Of a stretch of DNA of 64,000 bases, positions 25,699 through 34,424 are shown in pieces. The stretch comes from Candidatus Defluviilinea proxima (GTDB lineage Bacteria > Chloroflexota > Anaerolineae > Anaerolineales > Villigracilaceae), in contig JADKIW010000001.1 of NCBI GenBank assembly GCA_016721115.1, positions 4,541,501 through 4,605,500 on the forward strand, written 5' to 3'. Numbering within the stretch: position 1 is the first letter of the stretch; every line of letters starts with the position of its first letter. The position numbers and the translations under genes were made by a program. The notes under the pieces are model-generated. The model did not search any database, was not told where the DNA came from, and saw only the letters and a program-made list of their open reading frames with translations.

Positions 25699-27234
25699 TT
25701 AAATCCCACCCCGTTCTTTCATTACGGACTGGATCTCCAATTCGAGTTTATCGGCTTCGAATTCCAATTCAGCGAGTTCGGCGAGCATCTTCTCCCCCAC
25801 TGATTTGTCGTCCAGTGAGTTGAGGTTAATTCTCACGTTGTAGCCTGCGGCTGTCAGCGCGGCGCGGGACATGGCAAAGCCAGACATGGCATCACTGATG
25901 GCGCTTTGGAGTCCGTGCTTGGCACATTTGATCGCAAGTTCCATCACTTTGACGGCGTCCGACGCAACATGCAATGGGACATGTGCCGCGTTGAGCGTGG
26001 CTTGCACGATGGCAGCGTTGCGCGTGGTTTGTTCTTCTTCCGTCGCTTTGGGGAGTTTGAAGGTCGCCATCAACGTTTCGAATGCACCCGCATCGTCTTC
26101 GACAGCAAGCGTAAGTTCTTTGCGCAGATTTTCAGCGACGACTCGAATGGCTTGCATTTCTGCTTCCACTTCGGCGTATTTCTTTTTGCCGATGGTAACG
26201 CCTGCCACCATGGCGACCAATGCCGCGCCCATCGCGCCTGCATGCGCGGCGGCGGAGCCACCACCAGGAGTCGGTGTGGGGGCGGCTAACTCTTCAATGA
26301 AAGAGGGACAGTTTCCAGCGGGGCTCGAAGCGTCGGCGGATTGAGAAGAGAAAAGCCGGGTTTCAAGAATCTGTTCTTTGGAGAATTGATCCAATTGTGT
26401 GTACCAGACCGCCGCATCCACCAATGCTTCTTGCGGGATCAAGCCAACGAGTTCGCTGTGATGAATGCCAACACCGTATCGCTCGGCTTCGCGTCGAATG
26501 AATTCAACCACGCGGGCGATGGGCGTTTCGCGGAAGTTGGTGAGGTTCATCGAAACTTGCGCGCGTCCTTCGACGAGCAGACCAAGACCCTTGACGTAAC
26601 GAAGCCCGCCCGATGATTGACGCACAGCCTTGGCGATCTTTTTGGCGATGTCGACATCGTCGGTGGTGAGATAGACGTTGAACGCAATGAGCGGAGCGCG
26701 CGCGCCGATGACGGTTGCGCCCGCCTTGGGCAATTTGCTGGGACCGAAATCGGGCGCCCGATTCGGATCGGTCTCGATGGCAGACTTGAGCCCTTCGTAT
26801 TGACCCTTGCGGATGTTTTCGAGATTCGTGCGTTCGGGACGAGTTGCCGCCGCTTCATACAAATAGACGGGGAGGCTGAGTTCGTCTCCCACACGTTGAC
26901 CTACTCTTTTGGCGATCGCCACACACTCTTCCATCGTGGCATCCGATAGCGGCACAAACGGGACAACGTCCGTCGCGCCAATGCGTGGGTGTTCGCCCGT
27001 GTGCGAGTCGAGGTCAATGAGTTCGGCGGCGGTTTGAATGGCGCGGAACGCGGCCTTCTCCACTGCGGATGGCGAACCCGCAAAGGTCAGCACCGTGCGG
27101 TTGTGGTCGAGGTCGGAGGAGCGGTCGAGCAGGCGCGCACCTTCGACAGATGTTATCGCGGCGACGATCTGGTCAATGACTTCAGGTCGCCGTGCTTCGG
27201 AAAAGTTGGGGATGCATTCGATTAGGGTAGTCAT
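25699..27234 (-). CDS. ftcD: bifunctional glutamate formimidoyltransferase / formimidoyl-THF cyclodeaminase
   Basis: Histidine-degradation and one-carbon enzyme of 511 residues. Residues 1 to about 300 are the formimidoyltransferase half (MTTLIECIPNFSEARRPEVI, and SHTGEHPRIGATDVVPFVPL with His82 at the position of the catalytic His of the mammalian enzyme). Residues about 315-511 are the cyclodeaminase half (ELAAPTPTPGGGSAAAHAGA). Fusion of both halves is also seen in vertebrates and several bacteria. No other hut gene is nearby. Confidence 0.93.
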   Translation of the reverse strand: MTTLIECIPNFSEARRPEVIDQIVAAITSVEGARLLDRSSDLDHNRTVLTFAGSPSAVEKAAFRAIQTAAELIDLDSHTGEHPRIGATDVVPFVPLSDATMEECVAIAKRVGQRVGDELSLPVYLYEAAATRPERTNLENIRKGQYEGLKSAIETDPNRAPDFGPSKLPKAGATVIGARAPLIAFNVYLTTDDVDIAKKIAKAVRQSSGGLRYVKGLGLLVEGRAQVSMNLTNFRETPIARVVEFIRREAERYGVGIHHSELVGLIPQEALVDAAVWYTQLDQFSKEQILETRLFSSQSADASSPAGNCPSFIEELAAPTPTPGGGSAAAHAGAMGAALVAMVAGVTIGKKKYAEVEAEMQAIRVVAENLRKELTLAVEDDAGAFETLMATFKLPKATEEEQTTRNAAIVQATLNAAHVPLHVASDAVKVMELAIKCAKHGLQSAISDAMSGFAMSRAALTAAGYNVRINLNSLDDKSVGEKMLAELAELEFEADKLELEIQSVMKERGGI

Positions 27235-27368
27235 ATAGTCTCTTAGTCTGATAGTTTTCTTGTCATTTGATTATTAATTGGCGACAGTAATTATACGGTG
27301 ATTTGTATTCTAGCTGTGCTATACTCACAAAAGTCGTATCAATCAGGTTTTCAAATTTGAGGTGGCTA

Positions 27369-28256
27369 ATGAGTGAAAATCCATTAATCAACATCGGCGA
27401 ACTTTCAAAACCCGCCACAGTATTGATTGAAAAAATATCTGATGCGGTTGGCGGAATTTTTGAACCCTATCAAATAAAGCGAGTAGCAAAAGCAGAGGCT
27501 GAGGCCAAAGTTATCGAAGCAAAAGCTGAGATCGAGGTCACTGAGCTTCAGCGAAGAGCCTTTAGGCGGTTTTTGAAGGAAGAGGAAAGAAAACAAAGGA
27601 ATATTGAGGAAATTACCAAGAAAGCCCTTCCTCAACTTAGTGAAGCTGCCCAGCCTGACAAAGTAGAAGAAGATTGGATTGCTAATTTCTTTGATAAATC
27701 GCATCTCATTTCAGATGACGAAATGCAGACTCTGTGGTCACGTGTATTGGCAGGTGAAGCCAACTCTCCAGGTACGTATTCGAAAAGAACCATCAATTTT
27801 TTATCAAGTCTTGATAAAAGTGATGCCGATTTATTTACCCGCCTATGCGGTTTTGGATGGAAGCTTTATGAAGAAGAAATCATACCTTTAATTTACAACT
27901 TGGAAGAAGAGATATATAGTGACAATGGCATGAAATTTGAAGTTCTTACCCATTTGGAAAGTATTGGATTAATTACCTTTAGCAGTATAGGCGGCCTATC
28001 TCAAACGGAATTACCCGAGAAGATAAATGCAAATTATTTTGGTAAGACAGTCGAATTATTTTTACCTCAAAATGAGAAAACCTTAGCTATTGGCAAAGTT
28101 CTATTAACAAAGGTTGGCCAAGAACTCGCCCCTATAAGTGGAGGGCTTCAAATAAAGGGGTTCTTTGAATACATGTGTGAAAAATGGGCAAGTCACGGTT
28201 TTATCAAAAAAGAAGAACTACCTGAAGATAACCAGCCAACAGTTAAAATCGAATAG
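27369..28256 (+). CDS. DUF2806 domain protein
   Basis: Cytosolic protein of 295 residues, matching by eye the DUF2806 family. It opens with a segment of small and hydrophobic residues (GELSKPATVLIEKISDAVGG), then a charged helical region (residues 35-95) rich in Lys, Glu and Ala, then the motif DDEMQTLWSRVLAGEANSPG and a C-terminal domain. I chose ATG at 27369 because AGGTGG lies 5 bases ahead. Function is unknown. AT content is higher than in its neighbours, which fits horizontal acquisition. Confidence 0.7.
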   Translation: MSENPLINIGELSKPATVLIEKISDAVGGIFEPYQIKRVAKAEAEAKVIEAKAEIEVTELQRRAFRRFLKEEERKQRNIEEITKKALPQLSEAAQPDKVEEDWIANFFDKSHLISDDEMQTLWSRVLAGEANSPGTYSKRTINFLSSLDKSDADLFTRLCGFGWKLYEEEIIPLIYNLEEEIYSDNGMKFEVLTHLESIGLITFSSIGGLSQTELPEKINANYFGKTVELFLPQNEKTLAIGKVLLTKVGQELAPISGGLQIKGFFEYMCEKWASHGFIKKEELPEDNQPTVKIE

Positions 28257-28264
28257 AGGCTCAG

Positions 28265-28295
28265 TCTCCCATCCACCACGGACGGGAGATTTTTG
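28265..28295 (+). terminator. terminator after DUF2806 gene
   Basis: TCTCCC-A-TCC pairs with GGA-C-GGGAGA (one mismatch) and TTTTTG follows. The same stem core recurs in the terminator at 31388-31420. Confidence 0.75.
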
Positions 28296-28448
28296 TTTAT
28301 GGCTTCGCCCCACCCCCCAAGTGGCGGAGACAATGACTCCCTGACAGGCGGATGTGGCTGGAAAGGCTTCGTTGTATGATGAGTGCATGGCCCTCACATA
28401 TGTCTAACCCTGTGTCAGTCAGTGTGTCACGGCCATGGAGAACTCATC

Positions 28449-28745
28449 ATGAATACCGAAAAACGTAACACAAAAACGTTCAACATCTTTTCCATCGTAT
28501 TTCTTGTCGCGATACTGCTCACCATCGTCGGCGGGGTCCTTATTCAGCGCACGGGTATGGCTTCGATGGTTGGCGAAAGAAATGTTGGAAGGGGCCACAC
28601 TTTCATGCAACCCTATTTAATGCACACCAGCCCCACCGGGGAACTGGCTGTGACTGCGGGCATCATCCTTCTTATCATTGGGTTTGTCATGACCGTAGTG
28701 ATATTACTGGTCAGGCGTAATCGGTTAAGTCATAATCCCTCTTAA
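28449..28745 (+). CDS. small two-helix membrane protein
   Basis: Protein of 98 residues with two predicted membrane helices, about residues 12-34 (FNIFSIVFLVAILLTIVGGV) and 65-88 (ELAVTAGIILLIIGFVMTVV). The N-terminus is cytosolic and charged, the C-terminus basic (RRNRLSHNPS). I chose ATG at 28449 with GGAG about 8-11 bases ahead. I do not recognise the family. Confidence 0.6.
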   Translation: MNTEKRNTKTFNIFSIVFLVAILLTIVGGVLIQRTGMASMVGERNVGRGHTFMQPYLMHTSPTGELAVTAGIILLIIGFVMTVVILLVRRNRLSHNPS

Positions 28746-28781
28746 ATCTCAAAAACACCAATCATAGTTTCAACCATAAAG

Positions 28782-28810
28782 ATCTTCTGGCAACAACCAG
28801 GAGATTTTTG
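28782..28810 (+). terminator. terminator after small membrane protein gene
   Basis: ATCTTCTGG pairs with CCAGGAGAT (one G-T pair) around a short loop and TTTTG follows. It separates the small membrane protein gene from the TMEM175 gene. Confidence 0.7.
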
Positions 28811-28860
28811 TTTGTTGGTCTATCAAAGAGCAGTAATTCACCCGTATAATCAACCCCATT

Positions 28861-29466
28861 ATGGAAAAATCCCGATTAGAAGCGTTCAGTGATGGTGTGT
28901 TCGCCATCGTGATCACTTTATTGATCCTCGATATTCGTTTTCCCGAAGTGGACTATAGTCAATTTTGGGAAACTCTGGCTTCTGTGTTGCCGCGCATCCT
29001 TGCCTATGTGATGAGCTTTATTATTATTGGGCTGTATTGGGTGATCCATCACAACTCGATGCATGCGATCAAGAAAACGGACCGCGGCTTTTTGTGGCTG
29101 AACATCCTGCTTTTGCTGTGCGTGAGTTTTATTCCGTTCCCCACTTCGTTGCTGGGTCGGTATCCCTTTGAGGCGGGGCCGATCATTATTTACGGCCTGA
29201 CCTTGATCACTTGCAATGTTGTCGGGGTCATCATGGTGTTCTATGTCTATTACCATCCCCAACTGGCAGTCACAGAGTTCAGCAAGCAATACATGCGGAG
29301 TCACATACCCAATTATATTATTATCAATGGCGCGTATCTCGGGGCGATCTTATTGGCAAATCCGCTTCCGCTCCTTAGCTATTTGATCTACATTACTGCT
29401 GTCGTGCTTTTGATCATCTTCCTACCGAAGTTGGATGATGGCATCAATTATCAAGTGAAAGAATAA
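28861..29466 (+). CDS. TMEM175 family potassium channel protein (copy 1)
   Basis: Membrane protein of 201 residues with six predicted helices. Residues 4-22 hold the family signature RLEAFSDGVFAIVITLLIL, the first-helix motif of bacterial TMEM175 (DUF1211) channels, which are homotetrameric potassium-leak channels. The ATG lies 10 bases after a TATAAT box and has no clear ribosome binding site. The stop is 4 bases before the deaminase start, so both genes are probably one transcript. A second, shorter paralogue lies at 33846. Confidence 0.85.
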   Translation: MEKSRLEAFSDGVFAIVITLLILDIRFPEVDYSQFWETLASVLPRILAYVMSFIIIGLYWVIHHNSMHAIKKTDRGFLWLNILLLLCVSFIPFPTSLLGRYPFEAGPIIIYGLTLITCNVVGVIMVFYVYYHPQLAVTEFSKQYMRSHIPNYIIINGAYLGAILLANPLPLLSYLIYITAVVLLIIFLPKLDDGINYQVKE

Positions 29467-29470
29467 CTGT

Positions 29471-29944
29471 ATGAACCCAATCGACCTTCAACATCTCCGC
29501 ACGGCCATTGAGGTGGCGCAAAGCGCACGCGAGCATGGCAATCATCCCTTTGGCGCGATATTGGTGGATGAAAACGATCAAGTGTTGTTGCAAGCCGAGA
29601 ACTCGGTGATTACTGGCAGGGATTGCACCGGTCACGCCGAGACAAATCTGATGCGGCTGGCTTCTCAAAATTATTCGGCAGAGAAATTGTCCGTGTGTAC
29701 GCTGTACACCAGCACTGAACCTTGTGCCATGTGTGCAGGCGCGATCTATTGGGGAAATGTGGGTCGGGTCGTCTATGCCTTGAGCGAAGTAGACTTATAT
29801 GAGATCGTCGGTCCCTCGCCCGATCAGTTGGTGCTTTCGAGCCGCGAGGTATTCAGTCACAGCCAGAGAAGTGTCGAGGTGGAGGGCCCTGCAACCGAAC
29901 TCAATGCAGAGGCGCGCGCGGTCCATGCGGGGTTTTGGAGATAA
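29471..29944 (+). CDS. nucleoside/guanine deaminase-like protein
   Basis: Zinc-dependent deaminase of the CDA fold, 157 residues. The catalytic motifs are GHAETNLM (His and Glu) and STEPCAMCAGAIYW (two Cys ligands). The size and the HPFGAILVDENDQVLLQAEN start fit the guanine deaminase/TadA-like group. Substrate cannot be decided from sequence: guanine, cytosine derivatives or a tRNA adenosine are options. A separate tRNA-specific TadA would be expected elsewhere. Confidence 0.8.
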   Translation: MNPIDLQHLRTAIEVAQSAREHGNHPFGAILVDENDQVLLQAENSVITGRDCTGHAETNLMRLASQNYSAEKLSVCTLYTSTEPCAMCAGAIYWGNVGRVVYALSEVDLYEIVGPSPDQLVLSSREVFSHSQRSVEVEGPATELNAEARAVHAGFWR

Positions 29945-30031
29945 ACTCTGACAATCATCTAATCAATTGCCCGTAACAATCTCAGTGTATGCTTCGTCAA
30001 TAGGGAGAAACTATCCATAAAGGAGAACTAC

Positions 30032-30448
30032 ATGAGCACACCCAACGATTGGAATCAAGCGATCATCGAGGAATTTCGAGCCAATGACGGCAAGGTCGGC
30101 GGTCGCTTTGAAGGTAGAACCTTACTTCTTTTACACACCACCGGGGCCAAGAGTCGCGAACCGCGCATCAATCCAGTAGCGTATACAACCGATGGAGACC
30201 GTTTTGTCGTCATTGCATCCAAAGGCGGCGCGCCGAACAACCCCGATTGGTATTACAACATCGTCGCCAACCCCCTGCTCACCGTGGAGGTGGGTACTGA
30301 AAAATTTCAAGTAAAAGCAACCGTCACAGAAGAACCAGAGCGGACTCGCTTGTACGATAAGATGGTGGAGGTCATGCCCGGCTTTGCTGAATATCGAGAA
30401 AAGACTTCGCGCGCCATCCCTGTGATCGCGTTGACTCGTGTGAACTAA
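30032..30448 (+). CDS. deazaflavin (F420)-dependent nitroreductase family protein
   Basis: Protein of 138 residues in the DDN/DUF385 family of split-barrel proteins that use reduced F420 (or FMN/heme in relatives). Conserved parts are GGRFEGRTLLLLHTTGAKSR, REPRINPVAYTTDGDRFVVI and ASKGGAPNNPDWYYNIVANP. AAAGGAG lies ahead of the ATG. F420 genes are not in the window, so use of F420 is inferred from the family. Confidence 0.85.
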   Translation: MSTPNDWNQAIIEEFRANDGKVGGRFEGRTLLLLHTTGAKSREPRINPVAYTTDGDRFVVIASKGGAPNNPDWYYNIVANPLLTVEVGTEKFQVKATVTEEPERTRLYDKMVEVMPGFAEYREKTSRAIPVIALTRVN

Positions 30449-30509
30449 ACCGTACACATCTCCTCCGTCAGTAGGATGCAAACACAGACGATCTCGTTAT
30501 ACTTAATAC

Positions 30510-31373
30510 ATGAAAACTTTAGATACATTGAGCCAGCGTGAAAAGCAAGTCACCGACCTGTTAATGCAGGGCATGAGCAATAAACAGATCGCGCTCACGC
30601 TTGGCATCGCCGAACGGACCGTTGAATTCCACCTGAACAATATTTACGCAAAGCTCATGGTCGGCTCGCGTATGGAGTTGGCGCTTCAGCTATGGAAAGC
30701 TACAGGTGAAAGGAACAGCGGTCAGGTGGAATCCACAGTTGTTTCAACAGAGGAAAATCCCCATAATGACAGTCAGCCCGATGCAAAAGCGCGTTGGGCA
30801 AAAACCCTAAAGAGCACTGTATCGCTCATCAAAAAGGAGACTGTCATGACCATCAAGATCATTCTGGAAGACTTGGGCAGCTATTTCCGCAAGCGCCCGC
30901 TTTTGACCGGCGCGCTCACTGTCCTCGTCGCGAGCTTTGCCGTCTATTTACTTATATTCGAATATGGCTTGTACTTCCCCATCTCATATCTTCTCCTGAG
31001 TTTGTCCCTCGGGCTGGGAAGTTTATATCTCGGCCTTTCATGGAACAGAATAAAGAACGGCGAATACAAAGTGAGATTTGCCGTCGTACTCACGATCATC
31101 TTGATCCCTTTGTTCATCATGGCAGTGGACTCGATCCTGCTGTACACGGTCGGAAGAAATATGACGGAAATACAATTGGACTTGCCGGGTCTTTCCAACC
31201 GAGCGGTCTGGTTCACCTCAACCAACGGGGGTACATTCCTGAGCCTTCACCGCTCTACTACGAACGACGAACTTTGGCTGATCGGTTTCTTCCTTTATAT
31301 CTTTCTACTGGCAATGGCCGGAAATCTCGCTGGCAGGTTGCGCACCAAAAAACAAAACCCATCGCCAGCGTGA
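30510..31373 (+). CDS. LuxR-type DNA-binding domain fused to four-helix membrane module
   Basis: Protein of 287 residues. Residues 1-66 are a LuxR helix-turn-helix (LSQREKQVTDLLMQGMSNKQ, then ERTVEFHLNNIYAKL). A polar linker follows (67-110), then four predicted membrane helices at about 131-150, 157-176, 188-212 and 255-274. The DNA-binding half thus seems tethered to the membrane, with no receiver domain. Inside the gene, ATG at 30846 (residue 113) has AAGGAG 6 bases ahead, so the membrane half could also be made alone. The first ATG lies 6 bases after TATACT with no ribosome binding site. Ligand and targets are unknown. Confidence 0.75.
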   Translation: MKTLDTLSQREKQVTDLLMQGMSNKQIALTLGIAERTVEFHLNNIYAKLMVGSRMELALQLWKATGERNSGQVESTVVSTEENPHNDSQPDAKARWAKTLKSTVSLIKKETVMTIKIILEDLGSYFRKRPLLTGALTVLVASFAVYLLIFEYGLYFPISYLLLSLSLGLGSLYLGLSWNRIKNGEYKVRFAVVLTIILIPLFIMAVDSILLYTVGRNMTEIQLDLPGLSNRAVWFTSTNGGTFLSLHRSTTNDELWLIGFFLYIFLLAMAGNLAGRLRTKKQNPSPA

Positions 31374-31387
31374 TACATGATGTAATC

Positions 31388-31420
31388 AAATCTCCCGCCC
31401 ACTACGGCGGGAGATTTTTA
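31388..31420 (+). terminator. terminator after LuxR-membrane fusion gene
   Basis: AAATCTCCCGCC (31388-31399) pairs perfectly with GGCGGGAGATTT (31406-31417) around a 6-base loop and is followed by a T-run. Strong intrinsic terminator. Confidence 0.9.
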
Positions 31421-31525
31421 TTGACAGATTGCAGATAAAGCAGTGATACAATACAAACAGACTAAGGGGAGTCTGTAAACAAGCAACACGTTTCATAATA
31501 ATTCATACTACAAAGAAAGAATCAC

Positions 31526-31999
31526 ATGCACTCAATCATGACCATCGCGATCATCAGCGATCGCAACACGAGGGCGGGCGAGCTCGTTGTCGCGGCTTCT
31601 ACAATACTCACTATGACTTACCTCATGGTAAAACCTGTCTCATCTGATAAATCTTGCAGAGACGAATTCATCAATGCCTGCCGGGCTGTAGTTCCCAATG
31701 GGACGCCGAAAAAGTATGTGGCAAAGATCGCAAATCCAATATCTGTTAATGCCGAATTCGCAGACTTCTGGCTGGCCTTCGATAAAAAAGGCGAAAAACT
31801 CGCAAAGCAGATCATTACGGCTTCAGGCAGATCAATGGACGAAGGGACATATGATTTCCCTGGCATGGTCCACCTGTTTGAGCACGAAGTCCCTGATACC
31901 CCCAAGAGCGGTGACATCAAAGCATGGGTCAGCTTACTTGCTGAGCAATTAGAGCCCTGGCGGGAAAAGATCCAAAAGATGCATCTGGCTTACACCTAG
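31526..31999 (+). CDS. hypothetical protein
   Basis: Protein of 157 residues that I do not recognise. It has a hydrophobic N-terminus (SIMTIAIISDRN, GELVVAASTILTMTYLMVK) and a mixed alpha-rich C-terminal part. GAAAG lies ahead of the ATG. An ATG four codons later is also possible. It stands alone, after a terminator and before the HAD gene. Coding seems likely from length and third-position pattern, but a function cannot be given. Confidence 0.55.
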   Translation: MHSIMTIAIISDRNTRAGELVVAASTILTMTYLMVKPVSSDKSCRDEFINACRAVVPNGTPKKYVAKIANPISVNAEFADFWLAFDKKGEKLAKQIITASGRSMDEGTYDFPGMVHLFEHEVPDTPKSGDIKAWVSLLAEQLEPWREKIQKMHLAYT

Positions 32000-32094
32000 C
32001 CCTCCATTTATCCAATTTTCACAATACCTAATGATGACTTCCGTTTTCGTTTTACAACGAGATGGGAGTTTCTTTCCTATAGAATCACGCACTT

Positions 32095-32745
32095 ATGAAT
32101 ACAAAACCTTTTGACCTTGTCATTTTCGATTGTGACGGCGTGCTTGTGGATAGCGAGCCGATCACGAATACAGTCTACATGCAAATGTTACGTGAGTATG
32201 GACTGGAAGCGAATGCCGAAGAATACCTGCGTGAGTTTTGGGGTCAGGCCATGACCTACAGACTCGATGTCACGTCACGCCAGTTCAATTGGACACCGCC
32301 CGAGAATTTCCTATCCGTTTTTCATGAACGGCTTGTTGAAATGAATCTCAGAGAACTGAAACCCGTGGTAGGAATCCGCGAACTGATTCAAAGTCTGACC
32401 GCTCCCTACTGTGTGGCATCCAATGGGCATCAGGAGGAGATCGCCACACGCTTGAAAGCCACACATCTCACAGATCTATTTGTTGGCAAAAAGATATTCA
32501 GCGGCATGGAAATGCCTCATCCCAAACCTGCGCCCGATGTCTACCTCGCGGCGGCCAAAGCCTTCAACCTGCCGCCCGAACGATGCGTCGTCATCGAGGA
32601 TAGCATTCCCGGTATCACAGCCGGCATCCGCGCGGGGATGAAAGTCTACGGGCATGCGGCCTTTACAGCAAAAGAAACATTACGTCAGGCAGGCGCAATT
32701 CCCTTCGGCTCGATGCCCGAACTACAGAGAATTCTTAGCGCATGA
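32095..32745 (+). CDS. HAD-superfamily phosphatase (subfamily IA)
   Basis: Hydrolase of 216 residues of the phosphoglycolate phosphatase/beta-phosphoglucomutase group. Motif I is FDCDGVLVDSE (nucleophile and acid Asp), motif II CVASNGH, motif III with Lys in HPKPAPDVYLAAAK and motif IV VIEDSIPGITAG. An alpha-helical cap lies at about residues 20-80. Substrate is not decided. The ATG lies 9 bases after TAGAAT with no clear ribosome binding site. Confidence 0.88.
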   Translation: MNTKPFDLVIFDCDGVLVDSEPITNTVYMQMLREYGLEANAEEYLREFWGQAMTYRLDVTSRQFNWTPPENFLSVFHERLVEMNLRELKPVVGIRELIQSLTAPYCVASNGHQEEIATRLKATHLTDLFVGKKIFSGMEMPHPKPAPDVYLAAAKAFNLPPERCVVIEDSIPGITAGIRAGMKVYGHAAFTAKETLRQAGAIPFGSMPELQRILSA

Positions 32746-32766
32746 GAGTGTTACAATCTCGCACAT

Positions 32767-33849
32767 ATGGACGCTATTCACACAAGACTCTTCAATCAAG
32801 GACTGATCAGCACAAAGTTTCATACGATCGGTGAAGTGGTCAGCGCATTAGGCGCCGTGCAAGCACAGGACTACGCCGGTGCCAAATGGGCTTTGGGATT
32901 ACGCCTTAAGGACTCCACCGATTCAAGCATTGACCAGGCCCTGGCAGACGGTTCTATCCTACGCACACACCTGCTCCGCCCCACCTGGCATTTTGTTTCG
33001 CCGACAGATATCCGCTGGCTCCTCATGTTGACGGCTCCGCGTGTTCATGCAGTCAATGCGTTCATGGCTCGCAAACTCGAAGTGGACAAACCCACGCTCA
33101 AGAAAAGTTATGCAGTGCTGGAGAAGTCGTTACAAGGAAATCAATACCTCACTCGCACAGACATTGGCTACGCGCTCGAAAAATCAGGTGTCAAAAAAGC
33201 GGATGGTCAACGCCTTGTCTACATTATGATGGCGGCTGAATTGGATGCTCTGATTTGCAGTGGGCCAAGAGAAGGCAAACAGTTCACATATGCTCTTTTA
33301 GATGAACGCGTACCCAAGGTCCCGGAAATGAAGCGTGAAGAAGCGTTGGCAGAACTCACGAAACGGTACTTCTCCGCGCGCGGACCAGCCACTTTGCAGG
33401 ATTTCACATGGTGGTCAGGTTTGACACTCACGGATGCAAGGAATGGCATCGAGATGGTCAAATCACATTTGACGAGTGAAACAATCAATAATCAAGCCTA
33501 TTGGTTTGCAGAAACAAAGTCACCCACCAGCAAGCGCTCCGAGACCGCCCACTTGCTACCGAATTACGATGAGTTCATTGTGGGATACACCGACCGAAGC
33601 TTCATCTACAACACGACGCACGATAAAAAATTGGACGACCGTGGAAATGTCCTTTTCCAAAACACCATTGCGGTTAACGGCCAGATCAAAGGTACATGGA
33701 AGCGCACCGTGAAGAAGAATGAAGTCCTTGTGGAACTTACTCCATTTATAAAATTTTCCAAGGCTGAGGTACAAGCTGTGGCAACTGCAACAAAAAAATA
33801 CGGAGACTTTCTCGGCTTGCCAGTTAGAACTACAGGAGTAGATGCGTGA
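32767..33849 (+). CDS. winged-helix DNA glycosylase-like protein (HTH_42/AlkZ-type)
   Basis: Protein of 360 residues of the HTH_42 family, which includes the DNA interstrand cross-link glycosylase AlkZ and relatives. The segment VSALGAVQAQDYAGAKWALG has the Q-hydrophobic-Q motif (QAQ) that is catalytic in AlkZ. Two tandem winged-helix domains are expected. HLLRPTWHFVSPTDIRWLL and LLPNYDEFIVGYTDRSFIYN are typical later motifs. A base-excision role is inferred. It overlaps the next gene by 4 bases (GTGA). Confidence 0.8.
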   Translation: MDAIHTRLFNQGLISTKFHTIGEVVSALGAVQAQDYAGAKWALGLRLKDSTDSSIDQALADGSILRTHLLRPTWHFVSPTDIRWLLMLTAPRVHAVNAFMARKLEVDKPTLKKSYAVLEKSLQGNQYLTRTDIGYALEKSGVKKADGQRLVYIMMAAELDALICSGPREGKQFTYALLDERVPKVPEMKREEALAELTKRYFSARGPATLQDFTWWSGLTLTDARNGIEMVKSHLTSETINNQAYWFAETKSPTSKRSETAHLLPNYDEFIVGYTDRSFIYNTTHDKKLDDRGNVLFQNTIAVNGQIKGTWKRTVKKNEVLVELTPFIKFSKAEVQAVATATKKYGDFLGLPVRTTGVDA

Positions 33850-34421
33850 GTAAAGGAAGGCTCGAAGCGTTCAGTGATGGCGTGATGGCGATCATCATCA
33901 CCATCATGGTATTAGAGTTGAAAGTCCCTAGTGAAGGGACTTTGTCTGCGTTGACGCCATTGGTGCCCAAAATATTGAGCTACATATTGAGCTTTGTCTT
34001 CCTCGCCATTTACTGGAACAATCATCATCATTTATGGCAGGCAGTGGAAAAGGTCAACGGCGCGATCCTTTGGGCGAACATGCATTTGTTGTTCTGGCTG
34101 TCGTTGATCCCTTTTGCAACAGGCTGGATGGGTGAAAATCATTTCGCCACCATGCCTGTTGCGTTATATGGGATCGTTCTATGGATGTCGGCATTGGCAT
34201 ATTTTTTGAAGGTACGCGCATTGATGGCTTACCACCCCAGCGACTCGGTATTAGCCGCCGCGATTGGCGAAGGCAAAAAGGAACGTGTTTCGCTCGCTCT
34301 TTATACGGCCGCCATCCCTCTCGCCTTCGTGGCATCGTGGATATCGCTTGGGTTGTATGTGACCGTCGCCGTCATGTGGCTCGTCCCCGATCAGCGCATC
34401 GAAAGAAAATTCACAGCTTAA
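33846..34421 (+). CDS. TMEM175 family potassium channel protein (copy 2)
   Basis: Membrane protein of 191 residues, paralogue of the gene at 28861. The signature is RLEAFSDGVMAIIITIMVLE. Six helices are predicted. The start is GTG and overlaps the stop of the glycosylase-like gene, so translation is probably coupled. The two copies are clearly diverged, so this is not a recent duplication. Confidence 0.85.
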   Translation: MSKGRLEAFSDGVMAIIITIMVLELKVPSEGTLSALTPLVPKILSYILSFVFLAIYWNNHHHLWQAVEKVNGAILWANMHLLFWLSLIPFATGWMGENHFATMPVALYGIVLWMSALAYFLKVRALMAYHPSDSVLAAAIGEGKKERVSLALYTAAIPLAFVASWISLGLYVTVAVMWLVPDQRIERKFTA

Positions 34422-34424
34422 GCG

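Noticed and set aside
28257..28448. Possible RNA gene in the spacer before the small membrane protein gene
   Set aside because: After the terminator I see only short GC-rich stretches and no conserved RNA motif.
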